This document shows, one piece after another, positions 19,601 through 27,943 of a DNA stretch of 64,000 nucleotides (the first letter of the stretch is position 1; every line of letters begins with the position of its first letter). A model generated the notes under the pieces. That model was not told the origin of the DNA, did no database searches, and worked only from the letters and a program-made list of their open reading frames with translations. Origin of the DNA: Flavobacteriaceae bacterium UBA980 (GTDB taxonomy: Bacteria; Bacteroidota; Bacteroidia; Flavobacteriales; Flavobacteriaceae); contig DBBQ01000059.1 in NCBI GenBank assembly GCA_002292265.1, positions 45,910-109,909 on the forward strand, read 5' to 3'. Both the position numbers and the translations under genes were made by a program.

Positions 19601-19701
19601 AATGATTAAATTGATTGGGAAATACCGATAAGGGTGTTTCCGTGTTAGATAAGGTTTTTATAAAATTTTATTTTTTGATGAATTTCGTATTTCAATTTAA
19701 A

Positions 19702-19809
19702 TTAGGCGCTTTTAGGTCTTAATTTAAAGAAGGAGATAAAACTCTCCGGATTTTCTACAGTACCTCGATCAGAAATAATTTTGATATCGATGTTTCGAGT
19801 TTTCCATTC
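19702..19809 (-). pseudogene. possible remnant of a coding region
   Basis: An open frame of 35 codons without a start codon, reading EWKTRNIDIKIISDRG at its N-terminal side and ending ISFFKLRPKSA-stop; an in-frame TGA lies just before it. The composition looks protein-like, but I recognise no family. It could be a decayed gene end or chance. It occupies most of the spacer between the anhydrase and the small exported-protein gene. Confidence 0.25.
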
Positions 19810-19863
19810 TCAGATTGAATTAAAAAAATTTAGTGTAGTACTTTGTAGAAGTCTGGGGAGTAC

Positions 19864-20187
19864 TTATACCTGCCGGGGTGGCGGTAAATGAATTTCCAAA
19901 TAAATATTTGAGACGAGCTCCTGAGAAAAAGTCACTAGTTGAAGACTTTCAACTGACAAATAGGACTGAGACCCGTCAAAGAAATTTTGAATTTTAGTAT
20001 CCTCTTTTTTTTCTTTTTTTGACTCTTCAGAAGAATCTTCCTGCCAATCGATATTTTCAATTTCAAAAGAATTCTCGGTCAAAAGGGCCATTGATTCTAA
20101 AGTGGTAGATAATGTCAAACAAGCGAGTATACTCCAAACAAATAGGAATTTAAAAATAGATCCAGTAAGGAATTGATACCCTTTCAT
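19864..20187 (-). CDS. small exported or membrane protein of unknown function
   Basis: About 107 residues from the ATG at 20187 (MKGYQFLTGSIFKFLFVW). I prefer this start to the longer frame at 20253 because a TATCTTTG -7 element sits between them. One N-terminal hydrophobic segment (a signal peptide or anchor) is followed by an acidic/basic stretch SSEESKKEKKEDTK and a tail ending HLPPPRQV. No family recognised. Confidence 0.6.
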   Translation of the reverse strand: MKGYQFLTGSIFKFLFVWSILACLTLSTTLESMALLTENSFEIENIDWQEDSSEESKKEKKEDTKIQNFFDGSQSYLSVESLQLVTFSQELVSNIYLEIHLPPPRQV

Positions 20188-20218
20188 AACTTGCCTTAAC
20201 AGCCTTTTAATTGTGGTG

Positions 20219-20226
20219 CAAAGATA
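20219..20226 (-). promoter_or_regulatory. -7 promoter element, minus strand
   Basis: TATCTTTG on the minus strand, with a TTTTTG at 20251-20256 as a rather distant -33 candidate. It supports translation from the ATG at 20187. Confidence 0.5.
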
Positions 20227-20338
20227 ATAGTATTCCTTTGAAAAAGTCTGCAAAAAGCGAGTTTTTTAAGACAACAACAACGCTACTTTTAATGCAAAAC
20301 ATTTTTTAATACCGTTACTCATAAAATTTACGGACCTT

Positions 20339-22450
20339 CTAAAGCGTTGTCTTTTTCCCCTCTGCGGAGTAGGGTATCGATTGAAAGTGGGTTTGGATTT
20401 TTTGAAGCATCAAAATCTCACCTATAAATTGCCAATCAAAATTGACCGTTTGATTTGCGGGATGGTTGTGGTGGTCTTGATCTAAAAGATACCCCTCAGG
20501 TTTGTTTAAAACGCGAGTTTGGGAATAAACTGTTTCCATTTGCGCTCGGACCGAATAAAAAGTTTGACCTGTTGTCATAATCGCATCTAAAGCCTTTTTT
20601 TCTGCTTCGGGTGTGGTTGCCGTATCGAAGGCTTTGAGTTGGGACATCAACTCAAAATTGTATTCCACAAGCTGAATTACTTCGTTGTAAACAGCCAGAT
20701 TGTATTCTGACTTTGCGTCTTGATTTTGGATCTTAAACAAGGTTTTTTTAGCTTGTTTCAATTGGTCCTTTTGTGCTTCAAGTTGCTCTAAACGAGCACT
20801 GTATTTTTTAGTCCAATCTCCTTTTTTATTGAAATCAGGTAAGTCAATGAGTTGTTCCTCAATTGGGTTTTCTTTGTGGATGAGTGCATTTCGATGGTTG
20901 CCTGCTTCCACAAACAAGTTGGTCCAAAGCGCTACGGGTTCATCCAGCGCATCGATGAAAGCGTATTGCTCCCCTTTAAATTCGGATCCAAATTTTCGGT
21001 GGCGATAGACTTCTTTAAACTCCTCTATCGTTCGTTTTAGTCCGCCCCAGGAGTATTCCGCAAAAGCAGAAATCCCTCTTTTGTACAGTTCAAAATGAGG
21101 CGAATCATCATCCCAAAGGGTCAGCAACAAGCCGTTGTAATTTCTGTTTATGGACTGTTCGGCAAAGGTTCGGATTTGATCGATATTACTTTCTCTTTGA
21201 GGCATTAATGTCCAGCGAGTTTGACCGGCTGTAGCCCCCATCACTCGAAAACCGTTTGAGGAAAACCAATCCATTGCTTTCCCATTTCCATAGGATTCTG
21301 CCTTGTGGTAATTCCATCTCATATACACACAGTTTTTTGGAAATTGAGTGATGAATTTATTCAATTTGGGTTCGTTTACTTCCCAGATGGAATCTACCGT
21401 TGCTGGGTCCATTTCGGAATTATAAATGGGTTGCATCAATCCTGCTTGCTTCAGCGGCATGTCATCCCAAAAGATGGGAATTCTATCGTGTTCTGCAGCA
21501 AAGGCAGAAACTTTATTGAGCCAAATCAAATTCAATTCTAAAGCACTTTTACCACTGCCTCTTCCTGTGGTTTGGACCTCATCTCCACCCACATGGAGAT
21601 ATTTTCCGTGTGGAAAGGCTTCCATCGCATCCAGATACAAATCGTATTGTAGCGCATAGGTTTCTGGGTTCAGCGGATTGAATGCCCAATCACTTTTTGG
21701 ATCATCTCGTAAGTGTTTGTTTTTGTCGTGTTTTAAAATGAATGATGCGTGTCCTAAACCTTGTACCAATGGGCTAATGGAAATATTACGCGCTAGTGCG
21801 TAGGTGCTCAGTGCCCGCCACTCCTCTATTGAAAGCGCATCTGCTGAAGCCACCTCAGGTCTTCTTTTGTATTTTAATTTGTCTTCAATCTCAAGGATGA
21901 TTCCATTGATTTTGAGTTGCGCCAGCGCATCGATTAAATCATAGTAATAGCTTTTCTTTTCCAAGTGGTGTTTTACATCAACTTGAATGGGTCGAAATGC
22001 GATTTTTGGTGCATCTTGAAGGGTTACTAGTGGGAGAGGAGTATTCGAATTAACGGCGTCTTCGATCAACTGATCTAAGGTAACAAAGGCATAAAATAAA
22101 CCCGCTTGATCTTGGGCTTGGATTTCTATTTTTTCTTGTTCTATTTTGAGGGTGTAGGACTCTGCTTTTTGGTTTTCTTGGGGTTGGATGCTAAAAAAAA
22201 GTTGTGCATCCTCCATTTGTGTGATTTGTTTGAACTGCTTGGAATACCCATATCGAACAGGGAGCAAATCCGAAGTTGGGCTAAAGGCTGTATTTATCGC
22301 CTCGGGAGCTAAGCTAGAATGTGTTGTTTCAAATTGTACAACCTCAACTGAAGGCAGTAAAGGAAAGGAATCTTCTAGAGTGGTTTTCTGCTCAGCACAT
22401 CCAAGGATAGAAAGCAGTACAATTGAGATCAGGGTTTTAAAATAATTCAA
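20339..22450 (-). CDS. GH20 beta-N-acetylhexosaminidase lipoprotein
   Basis: A 703-residue exported enzyme predicted to remove terminal GlcNAc or GalNAc from glycans. The lipobox is LSILGC. An N-terminal GH20b-like domain (about 50-160) is followed by the GH20 barrel with the catalytic pair D290-E291 in HVGGDEVQ. The C-terminal part (about 480-700) is helical and not part of the standard barrel. No transporter is adjacent. It may feed amino sugars to the salvage genes near 28-31 kb, but that is inference. Confidence 0.88.
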   Translation of the reverse strand: MNYFKTLISIVLLSILGCAEQKTTLEDSFPLLPSVEVVQFETTHSSLAPEAINTAFSPTSDLLPVRYGYSKQFKQITQMEDAQLFFSIQPQENQKAESYTLKIEQEKIEIQAQDQAGLFYAFVTLDQLIEDAVNSNTPLPLVTLQDAPKIAFRPIQVDVKHHLEKKSYYYDLIDALAQLKINGIILEIEDKLKYKRRPEVASADALSIEEWRALSTYALARNISISPLVQGLGHASFILKHDKNKHLRDDPKSDWAFNPLNPETYALQYDLYLDAMEAFPHGKYLHVGGDEVQTTGRGSGKSALELNLIWLNKVSAFAAEHDRIPIFWDDMPLKQAGLMQPIYNSEMDPATVDSIWEVNEPKLNKFITQFPKNCVYMRWNYHKAESYGNGKAMDWFSSNGFRVMGATAGQTRWTLMPQRESNIDQIRTFAEQSINRNYNGLLLTLWDDDSPHFELYKRGISAFAEYSWGGLKRTIEEFKEVYRHRKFGSEFKGEQYAFIDALDEPVALWTNLFVEAGNHRNALIHKENPIEEQLIDLPDFNKKGDWTKKYSARLEQLEAQKDQLKQAKKTLFKIQNQDAKSEYNLAVYNEVIQLVEYNFELMSQLKAFDTATTPEAEKKALDAIMTTGQTFYSVRAQMETVYSQTRVLNKPEGYLLDQDHHNHPANQTVNFDWQFIGEILMLQKIQTHFQSIPYSAEGKKTTL

Positions 22451-22524
22451 AATTTAAGGTTTTAAGTTCTTTTCTAAAATACAAAAAATCCTATTCTTTA
22501 GCTTTTAACTTAAAGAATCAATGA

Positions 22525-23553
22525 CTAGATTTCCGTTTTCGAGTCTAATTGGAGGTATTCCCAACGTTTTAAAAAAATGGCACGCGCTTTGTAAACGGCT
22601 TCACTAAAGGAACTGTGATTGGCAATTCCCTTGCCAGCGATGTCAAATCCTGTACCGTGATCGGGGGAAGTACGCACATGACTTAATCCTGCTGTAAAAT
22701 TGACCCCTTCACCAAAGGAAAGTGTCTTGAATGGAATCAATCCTTGGTCGTGATACATAGCTAGAACTGCGTCGTATTGGAGATAGGCCTGACTTCCAAA
22801 AAAGCCATCTGCAGGAAAAGGACCAAAAACAAGTGTCCCCTGATCAAATTGTTCTTTTATCAATGGGCGCAGTAAGGTGTCGTCTTCGTCCCCAATCACA
22901 CCGTTGTCTCCTGTATGAGGGTTGATTCCCAGAACAGCAATTTTGGGGCGTACGATTCCAAAATCGAATCTTAAACTGTTTGCTAACAGCTCGATTTTTT
23001 TTTGAATCCGCGCAGAGGTTAAAAAGGTTGTGATTTCTCCTAATGGGATATGGTCACTGACCAAGGCTACTTTCAAGGAGTCGGTAACCATAAACATCAA
23101 ACTCTCTCCCTCCAGTTCCTGATTCAAATAATCTGTATGCCCTGGAAAACGAAAATCCTTCGATTGGATGCTTTTTTTATGAATAGGACCTGTTACGAGC
23201 ACATCGATCATTCCTTCTTTCAACGCTTTTGTCGCTGCTATTAACGAACTAACCGCATGGGAGCCTGCATCGGGATGCTCTTTTCCATAAGAAATGGGAA
23301 AGGGAGAATCCCAGCTCTGCACCAAATTGAGTTGTCCCTTGTTTGGTTTTTTTAAATTTTTTAAAGAAAAAAGAGGGGTGGAAAGTCCTAAATTTTTTCG
23401 TTCGTCAAAAAAATTCTGGGGGTGGGCAAAAACAATAGGGGTGAAAAAGTCATAAATACGCTTGTCTTGAAAAGTCTTTAAAATAATTTCTATCCCTATT
23501 CCATTTGGGTCTCCTACAGAAATTCCAATTTTAATTTTTGTCGATTGACACAC
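22525..23553 (-). CDS. pdxA: 4-hydroxythreonine-4-phosphate dehydrogenase
   Basis: NAD-dependent enzyme of pyridoxal-5'-phosphate synthesis (DXP-dependent route). Family motifs are GISVGDPNGIGIEI, TGPIHKKSI, FPGHTDYL, GINPHTGDNG and the C-terminal TSPDHGTGFDIAGKG. At 342 residues it is full length. It is divergent from ribE with a 52-base shared region, a common flavobacterial arrangement. Confidence 0.95.
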   Translation of the reverse strand: MCQSTKIKIGISVGDPNGIGIEIILKTFQDKRIYDFFTPIVFAHPQNFFDERKNLGLSTPLFSLKNLKKPNKGQLNLVQSWDSPFPISYGKEHPDAGSHAVSSLIAATKALKEGMIDVLVTGPIHKKSIQSKDFRFPGHTDYLNQELEGESLMFMVTDSLKVALVSDHIPLGEITTFLTSARIQKKIELLANSLRFDFGIVRPKIAVLGINPHTGDNGVIGDEDDTLLRPLIKEQFDQGTLVFGPFPADGFFGSQAYLQYDAVLAMYHDQGLIPFKTLSFGEGVNFTAGLSHVRTSPDHGTGFDIAGKGIANHSSFSEAVYKARAIFLKRWEYLQLDSKTEI

Positions 23554-23571
23554 TTGAGTGGCTTTTTAGCT

Positions 23572-23579
23572 TATTTTTG
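23572..23579 (+). promoter_or_regulatory. -7 promoter element of ribE
   Basis: TATTTTTG matches TAnnTTTG, 26 bases before the ribE ATG; two TTG candidates for -33 lie at 23545 and 23554, neither at ideal spacing. Confidence 0.4.
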
Positions 23580-23605
23580 AAACAAATGTAATTAAATCTA
23601 GAGGC

Positions 23606-24193
23606 ATGTTTACGGGAATTATTGAAGCTTTTGCGAAAGTTCATCGCTTAACTCAGGAAGGAGCTAATTTACACCTCCAATTTGAGTGTGAATTGGCAAA
23701 TGAATTAAAGATCGACCAAAGTGTTGCACACAACGGGGTTTGTCTTACAGTTGTGGCTTGTGATGACCAGTTCTATACAGTAACTGCCATTCAAGAAACC
23801 TTAGAAAAAACCAATTTAGGTCTTCTGCAAGTAGGGGATTGGGTCAATGTGGAGCGGGCCATGAAGCTAGGCGATCGATTGGACGGACATATTGTACAGG
23901 GTCATGTAGATCAGACTGCCGAGTGCATTGCTACTGAAACATTAGAGGGAAGTTGGACCTACACCTTTCAATACACCTCCAAATCAGAACACATCACTAT
24001 CGAAAAAGGATCTATAACAATTAACGGAGTGAGTCTTACGGTGGTGGATTCTAAAGAAAATCAATTTTCCGTTGCAATCATTCCTTATACTTATGAACAC
24101 ACCAACTTTAAACAACTGGAAGTAGGAAAAATGGTAAATCTAGAATTCGACATGATTGGCAAATACATTTCAAAACTCTATTTAAAAAAGTAA
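23606..24193 (+). CDS. ribE: riboflavin synthase, alpha chain
   Basis: Dismutation of two 6,7-dimethyl-8-ribityllumazine molecules to riboflavin. It has two lumazine-binding repeats: the first from MFTGIIE with SVAHNGVCLTV, the second from DGHIVQGHVDQ with ITINGVSLTVVD. At 195 residues it is normal. It is followed after 31 bases by the antiporter gene, possibly in one transcript. Confidence 0.95.
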   Translation: MFTGIIEAFAKVHRLTQEGANLHLQFECELANELKIDQSVAHNGVCLTVVACDDQFYTVTAIQETLEKTNLGLLQVGDWVNVERAMKLGDRLDGHIVQGHVDQTAECIATETLEGSWTYTFQYTSKSEHITIEKGSITINGVSLTVVDSKENQFSVAIIPYTYEHTNFKQLEVGKMVNLEFDMIGKYISKLYLKK

Positions 24194-24224
24194 TTTTTGT
24201 AACTTTAAGAAAACTATATACAAA

Positions 24225-25493
24225 ATGAATTTTCTAGAACTGGCCACGCTGCTATTATCCCTAGCTTCTATTTTTTCCATCATCAACTTGCGTTTATTAA
24301 AACTTCCACAAACCATTGGCTTGATGGTTTTAGCGATTATCCTATCGGCTGTAGTTTTAGTTATGGGGCTCATAAATCCAGATTTTCTGACCTTTGCAAC
24401 CTCTCTGACCCAGCAATTTGACTTTAGTGTCTTACTGATAGATGTAATGCTGCCGTTTCTGTTGTTTGCAGGAGCCATCAGTGTAGATGTGCATGAGCTC
24501 TTAAAAGATAAATGGACCATCATTCTGCTCGCCAGTTTTGGTGTTATTTTTTCCACTTTTGTAGTGGGTACAGCTCTATTTTGGTTAGTAGATAATCCTG
24601 TATTTGGGCTTTCTGGGCTTGGGCTCAGCTATTTGGATTGCTTGCTTTTTGGTGCGTTAATTGCACCTACCGATCCCATCGCTGTTTTGGCTATGGTCCA
24701 AAAAATGAACCTTTCTTCGATTACGAAAACACGAATAGCGGGAGAGTCGCTGTTTAATGACGGTATCGGAGTTGTGGTTTTCTTGACACTTTTAAACATG
24801 AAAGCAGAAGGCGTAGAAAATGTAACGTTACAAGATGTTGGGTCCCTTTTTGCTACAGAAGTAGTCGGCGGGATTGCCTTAGGCGCCTTGATGGGATTCT
24901 TAGGATTCAAACTGGTGAAGTATATCGAAAATAAATATGTGGAATTGGAGGTTTTAATCACGCTTTCATTGGTTCTTTTGGTTCCTGTGATTTCTCATAT
25001 TTTTCATTTTTCGGCGGTATTGGCTGTCGTAGTAATGGGGCTGTTTTTAAATCAAAACATCGATGGAGATAAAAAAGAGGAGGGACTCCAAAAAGTCATG
25101 GGAGATTATGTTTATAAATTTTGGCATCTGTTGGATGAAACACTAAATGCCATCCTCTTTATTTTGATTGGTTTAGAAATTATTCCAGTACTACAAAATT
25201 TTGACTTTTCTTATCTTATCATAGTCCTCATTATGATTGTGGTAGTCGTGTTATCTAGAGCCGTTGGTGTTTTTGTTCCCATTAAAATACTTTCCATCAA
25301 AAAAACATTCGAAAAAAATACGGCCCTAATTATAACTTGGGGCGGACTTCGAGGGGGTTTGAGTATTGCTTTAGCACTAAATCTACCCGAAAGTATTGGT
25401 ACAGGAAAAGACCTGATCTTGATTCTTTCCTACGGTGTGGTTTTATTTACCATATTGGTTCAAGGACTGACCCTCAAAAAAATTATAAAATAA
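24225..25493 (+). CDS. CPA1-family cation:proton antiporter
   Basis: A 422-residue inner-membrane protein with about 12 hydrophobic segments. CPA1/NhaP signatures are APTDPIAVLAM and GESLFNDGIGVVVF, including the Asp of the ND transport motif, and WGGLRGGLSIALAL near the C terminus. It is predicted to exchange Na+ (or K+) for protons. No cytoplasmic regulatory domain follows the last helix. Confidence 0.92.
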   Translation: MNFLELATLLLSLASIFSIINLRLLKLPQTIGLMVLAIILSAVVLVMGLINPDFLTFATSLTQQFDFSVLLIDVMLPFLLFAGAISVDVHELLKDKWTIILLASFGVIFSTFVVGTALFWLVDNPVFGLSGLGLSYLDCLLFGALIAPTDPIAVLAMVQKMNLSSITKTRIAGESLFNDGIGVVVFLTLLNMKAEGVENVTLQDVGSLFATEVVGGIALGALMGFLGFKLVKYIENKYVELEVLITLSLVLLVPVISHIFHFSAVLAVVVMGLFLNQNIDGDKKEEGLQKVMGDYVYKFWHLLDETLNAILFILIGLEIIPVLQNFDFSYLIIVLIMIVVVVLSRAVGVFVPIKILSIKKTFEKNTALIITWGGLRGGLSIALALNLPESIGTGKDLILILSYGVVLFTILVQGLTLKKIIK

Positions 25494-25525
25494 TTTGAAA
25501 ACCAACCTAGGGTGGTTTATCTTTG
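25494..25525 (+). promoter_or_regulatory. promoter of leader-oxygenase unit
   Basis: TTTG (25494-25497), 20 bases, TATCTTTG (25518-25525): a textbook Bacteroidota promoter right after the antiporter stop. Confidence 0.8.
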
Positions 25526-25571
25526 AAAAGAGTAGTTCAAGCTGTGACAACAGCAATGTCTAACAAAATAT

Positions 25572-25582
25572 GAAAGGAGGTG
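25572..25582 (+). promoter_or_regulatory. extended Shine-Dalgarno sequence
   Basis: GAAAGGAGGTG is complementary over 11 bases to the conserved 3' end of 16S rRNA (CACCTCCTTTC), with 5 bases from GGAGG to the ATG. Most genes in this window lack any such sequence, so it is a special ribosome-loading site. Confidence 0.85.
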
Positions 25583-25585
25583 TCT

Positions 25586-25648
25586 ATGTCTTATGATAAT
25601 CATTTAAGGAATTCGAGACAGCAGGTGCCGACTAACGGTCCGCTGTAG
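25586..25648 (+). CDS. 20-residue putative leader peptide
   Basis: ATG to TAG encodes MSYDNHLRNSRQQVPTNGPL. It is preceded by a perfect promoter and an extended Shine-Dalgarno, and followed by a terminator before the oxygenase ATG. Its last codons lie in a hairpin (25618-25646: ACAGC/GCTGT, GG/CC, CCG/CGG, loop ACTAA). GGTCCGCT at 25637-25644 can instead pair with AGCGGATC (25669-25676) in the terminator stem, 8 bp with one G-U. Those alternatives are those of a translation-dependent attenuator. There is no run of one amino acid, so the signal is unknown. It could also be an independent small protein. Confidence 0.65.
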   Translation: MSYDNHLRNSRQQVPTNGPL

Positions 25649-25666
25649 CTTTCCTTATCTATTTAT

Positions 25667-25696
25667 AAAGCGGATCGATGGATCCGCTTTTTTTTT
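25667..25696 (+). terminator. intrinsic terminator / attenuator of oxygenase gene
   Basis: A perfect 10-bp stem AAAGCGGATC / GATCCGCTTT, loop GATG, then further T residues to 25696. It ends 3 bases before the downstream ATG, so the oxygenase can only be made from this promoter by readthrough. Confidence 0.9.
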
Positions 25697-25699
25697 CAA

Positions 25700-26650
25700 A
25701 TGCAACACATTCCACAAGCCGATTTAAATGAGTTTCTGTCCGACGAACCCGCCCGTAAAGCAGCTTTTGTTCAGCAGATTGGAGAGGCGTTTCAAGAAAT
25801 CGGTTTTTTAGCACTTAAAGGACACTTTTTGGATGCTGTCCTGCAGGAGCAACTCTACCGAGAAATTCGCAACTTTTTCGAACTTCCTCCAGAAATCAAA
25901 TCGTCCTATGAAGTAAAAGACGGTGGTGGACAGAGAGGCTATACAGGCTTTGGAAAGGAACATGCCGCAGGAAGAACCGTAGGAGACCTGAAAGAATTTT
26001 GGCATTTTGGTCAGGACTTGGAAAACAAACCTTTTCTAAAAGACAACTATCCCGATAACTTAAACGTCAAAGAATTAGAAAATTTCAACTCCGTTGGGAA
26101 TTTGGTTTTTCTTAAACTTGAAGAGACCGCAAAAGTGGTCCTTCAAGCCTTAGCCCTTTATCTCAAATTGGACGAACACTACTTCGATGAATTTATTGAA
26201 GGGGGTAACTCGATTTTGCGAGCCATTCATTACCCCCCAATCACAGAAGCTCCGAAAGAGGCGGAACGTGCAGCTGCCCATGGAGACATCAATTTAATTA
26301 CCCTTTTGATGGGTGCCCAAGGCGGAGGATTGCAAGTTCTGAATCGGCAGAATCAATGGATCGATGCGGTAGCAGAACCCGATGAATTGATGATTAATAT
26401 CGGAGATATGCTTTCGCGACTAACAAACAATCTGCTTCCTTCTACCATTCATAGGGTTGTCAACCCACCCCAGGAGCAATGGGCAAACTCTCGCTACTCC
26501 TTACCTTTCTTTATGCATCCGATTCCTCAGATGCCTCTAAACTGTTTGGCTGAAACTGTGGATGAAACGCATCCTAAACAATACGATGATATTCTTGCTG
26601 GAGCTTTTTTGCACCAACGTTTGGTCGATTTAGGTCTTTTTAAAAAGTAA
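25700..26650 (+). CDS. isopenicillin N synthase-like 2-oxoglutarate/Fe(II) oxygenase
   Basis: A 316-residue cytoplasmic non-haem iron dioxygenase. The facial triad is H194 and D196 (AAHGDINL) with H251 (STIHRVV), and the co-substrate pair R265xS267 (NSRYSLPFF) is present. The N-terminal DIOX_N part (about 15-120) fits the IPNS/ACC-oxidase/plant-type family. The substrate is unknown; a beta-lactam role is unlikely, since no partner gene is present. The ATG lies 3 bases beyond the leader terminator, implying control by attenuation. Confidence 0.88.
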   Translation: MQHIPQADLNEFLSDEPARKAAFVQQIGEAFQEIGFLALKGHFLDAVLQEQLYREIRNFFELPPEIKSSYEVKDGGGQRGYTGFGKEHAAGRTVGDLKEFWHFGQDLENKPFLKDNYPDNLNVKELENFNSVGNLVFLKLEETAKVVLQALALYLKLDEHYFDEFIEGGNSILRAIHYPPITEAPKEAERAAAHGDINLITLLMGAQGGGLQVLNRQNQWIDAVAEPDELMINIGDMLSRLTNNLLPSTIHRVVNPPQEQWANSRYSLPFFMHPIPQMPLNCLAETVDETHPKQYDDILAGAFLHQRLVDLGLFKK

Positions 26651-26653
26651 CAC

Positions 26654-27856
26654 TTATCCTTTCTTTAATTCCTCCAATACAGCGCGTCCCAATGCCGCTA
26701 AAAAAGGAATTCCTTGAGTTTCGAATTCATACTGATCGTCGTTAAAAATGCCATTCTCATTGACCAATACTGTTGCTGTTAAAAAAAACTCAAGGCCGCT
26801 TGCTGCCTCTTTGATGTAGGCCACATCGGTCAAGGTCCCATAGGCATAGCCTACTTTGTTGAAAATTCGAATTTCTGGAGTCATCGCCCCTTTTTGATCT
26901 CCATAAATCAAGAACTTTCCATAACTGTCCCAATACGCTCCATCGTTATAATTTGGTGAAGTGCTTTCTAAAGTAGTACGACTCATCCAATCCTTAAGAA
27001 ACGAATAGTATTCCTCTGAAATCTCAAATTGTTCTTCTTTTGAAAAGTGTTCTGGGAAAATAATCCGCTGAAGGATCCCTTGAAGGTCTCGTATAGAAAT
27101 TCTGTTCTTTTCACTAAAATCCATAGGTTCCTTTGCCAAAGTCCCAGCACTGAGATAGCCTACTCCTTTTTGAATTCCTTTGAGGCTGTGGGGTTCTAGT
27201 TTCAAGTTCGCTCTAAAGGAAGGCTGATGATACAGCGTATCTTGCTCGGCATTCAGAAAGGTGTAGTGCCAAGTAGTTTCATTGTCTGCTCCAAAGAGAA
27301 ACTTGTGATGAAGCTGGGAATTTGACAAACCTCTTTTTTTCAATTCTTCATTGATATAATCCCTCCCTAAAAAATCAAAAAGATAATTGTAAGCGTCGTT
27401 GTCGCTTACCAAGAAGATTTTTTTAATCAAATGGTGGAGTGTTACCTTTCCTTCGTGGTGGGTGGAATCCTTCTCTATAATCGTTTCTCCATTTTTGTTT
27501 TTAATAAGAAACGGAGTCTCTCCGTTAATTTGGACTCCTTGCCCTTGGAGGGTTTTCAATTTTTGAAGAGCCAAGACGGCTACGGGTAATTTTGCAGTAC
27601 TGGCAGGATAGAAATACTGGTTCTCATCGACTTGAAAAGCGCTTTCTTGAAATTTAATTGCACCCGAGTGGGTTCGTTCAACTTGACTCAGAAGAACTTG
27701 AATTTCATGCTTTTGCTTATTCTCTAGAATTTCTTGGATTTCGGGAATGGGAGTCTCTAAGGCACGTTCCAAAACAGTGGATGGGTTTTGGCATTGAATG
27801 AGAATTTTTCCCAACAGTAGAAAGAACAAATACTTAAACCAATAAATTCTAAACAT
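26654..27856 (-). CDS. class A beta-lactamase-like serine hydrolase lipoprotein
   Basis: A 400-residue exported serine hydrolase (beta-lactamase2 family). The lipobox is LIQC. S86xxK89 in YPASTAKLPV, an SDN-type motif in FLVSDNDAYNYL and a KxG-type motif in NKVGYAYGTL are visible. The lack of the usual Glu166 loop and the length suggest a peptidase/esterase-like relative rather than a resistance enzyme. It is the last gene of the minus-strand salvage block. Confidence 0.82.
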   Translation of the reverse strand: MFRIYWFKYLFFLLLGKILIQCQNPSTVLERALETPIPEIQEILENKQKHEIQVLLSQVERTHSGAIKFQESAFQVDENQYFYPASTAKLPVAVLALQKLKTLQGQGVQINGETPFLIKNKNGETIIEKDSTHHEGKVTLHHLIKKIFLVSDNDAYNYLFDFLGRDYINEELKKRGLSNSQLHHKFLFGADNETTWHYTFLNAEQDTLYHQPSFRANLKLEPHSLKGIQKGVGYLSAGTLAKEPMDFSEKNRISIRDLQGILQRIIFPEHFSKEEQFEISEEYYSFLKDWMSRTTLESTSPNYNDGAYWDSYGKFLIYGDQKGAMTPEIRIFNKVGYAYGTLTDVAYIKEAASGLEFFLTATVLVNENGIFNDDQYEFETQGIPFLAALGRAVLEELKKG

Positions 27857-27943
27857 AAAAGTTTACTTTTCTTAAAACGTACTTCGCCAAAGTTACGTAG
27901 TATTGCCCTAAAATATTTAGGGAAAACGTGGATACCCTTTTTT

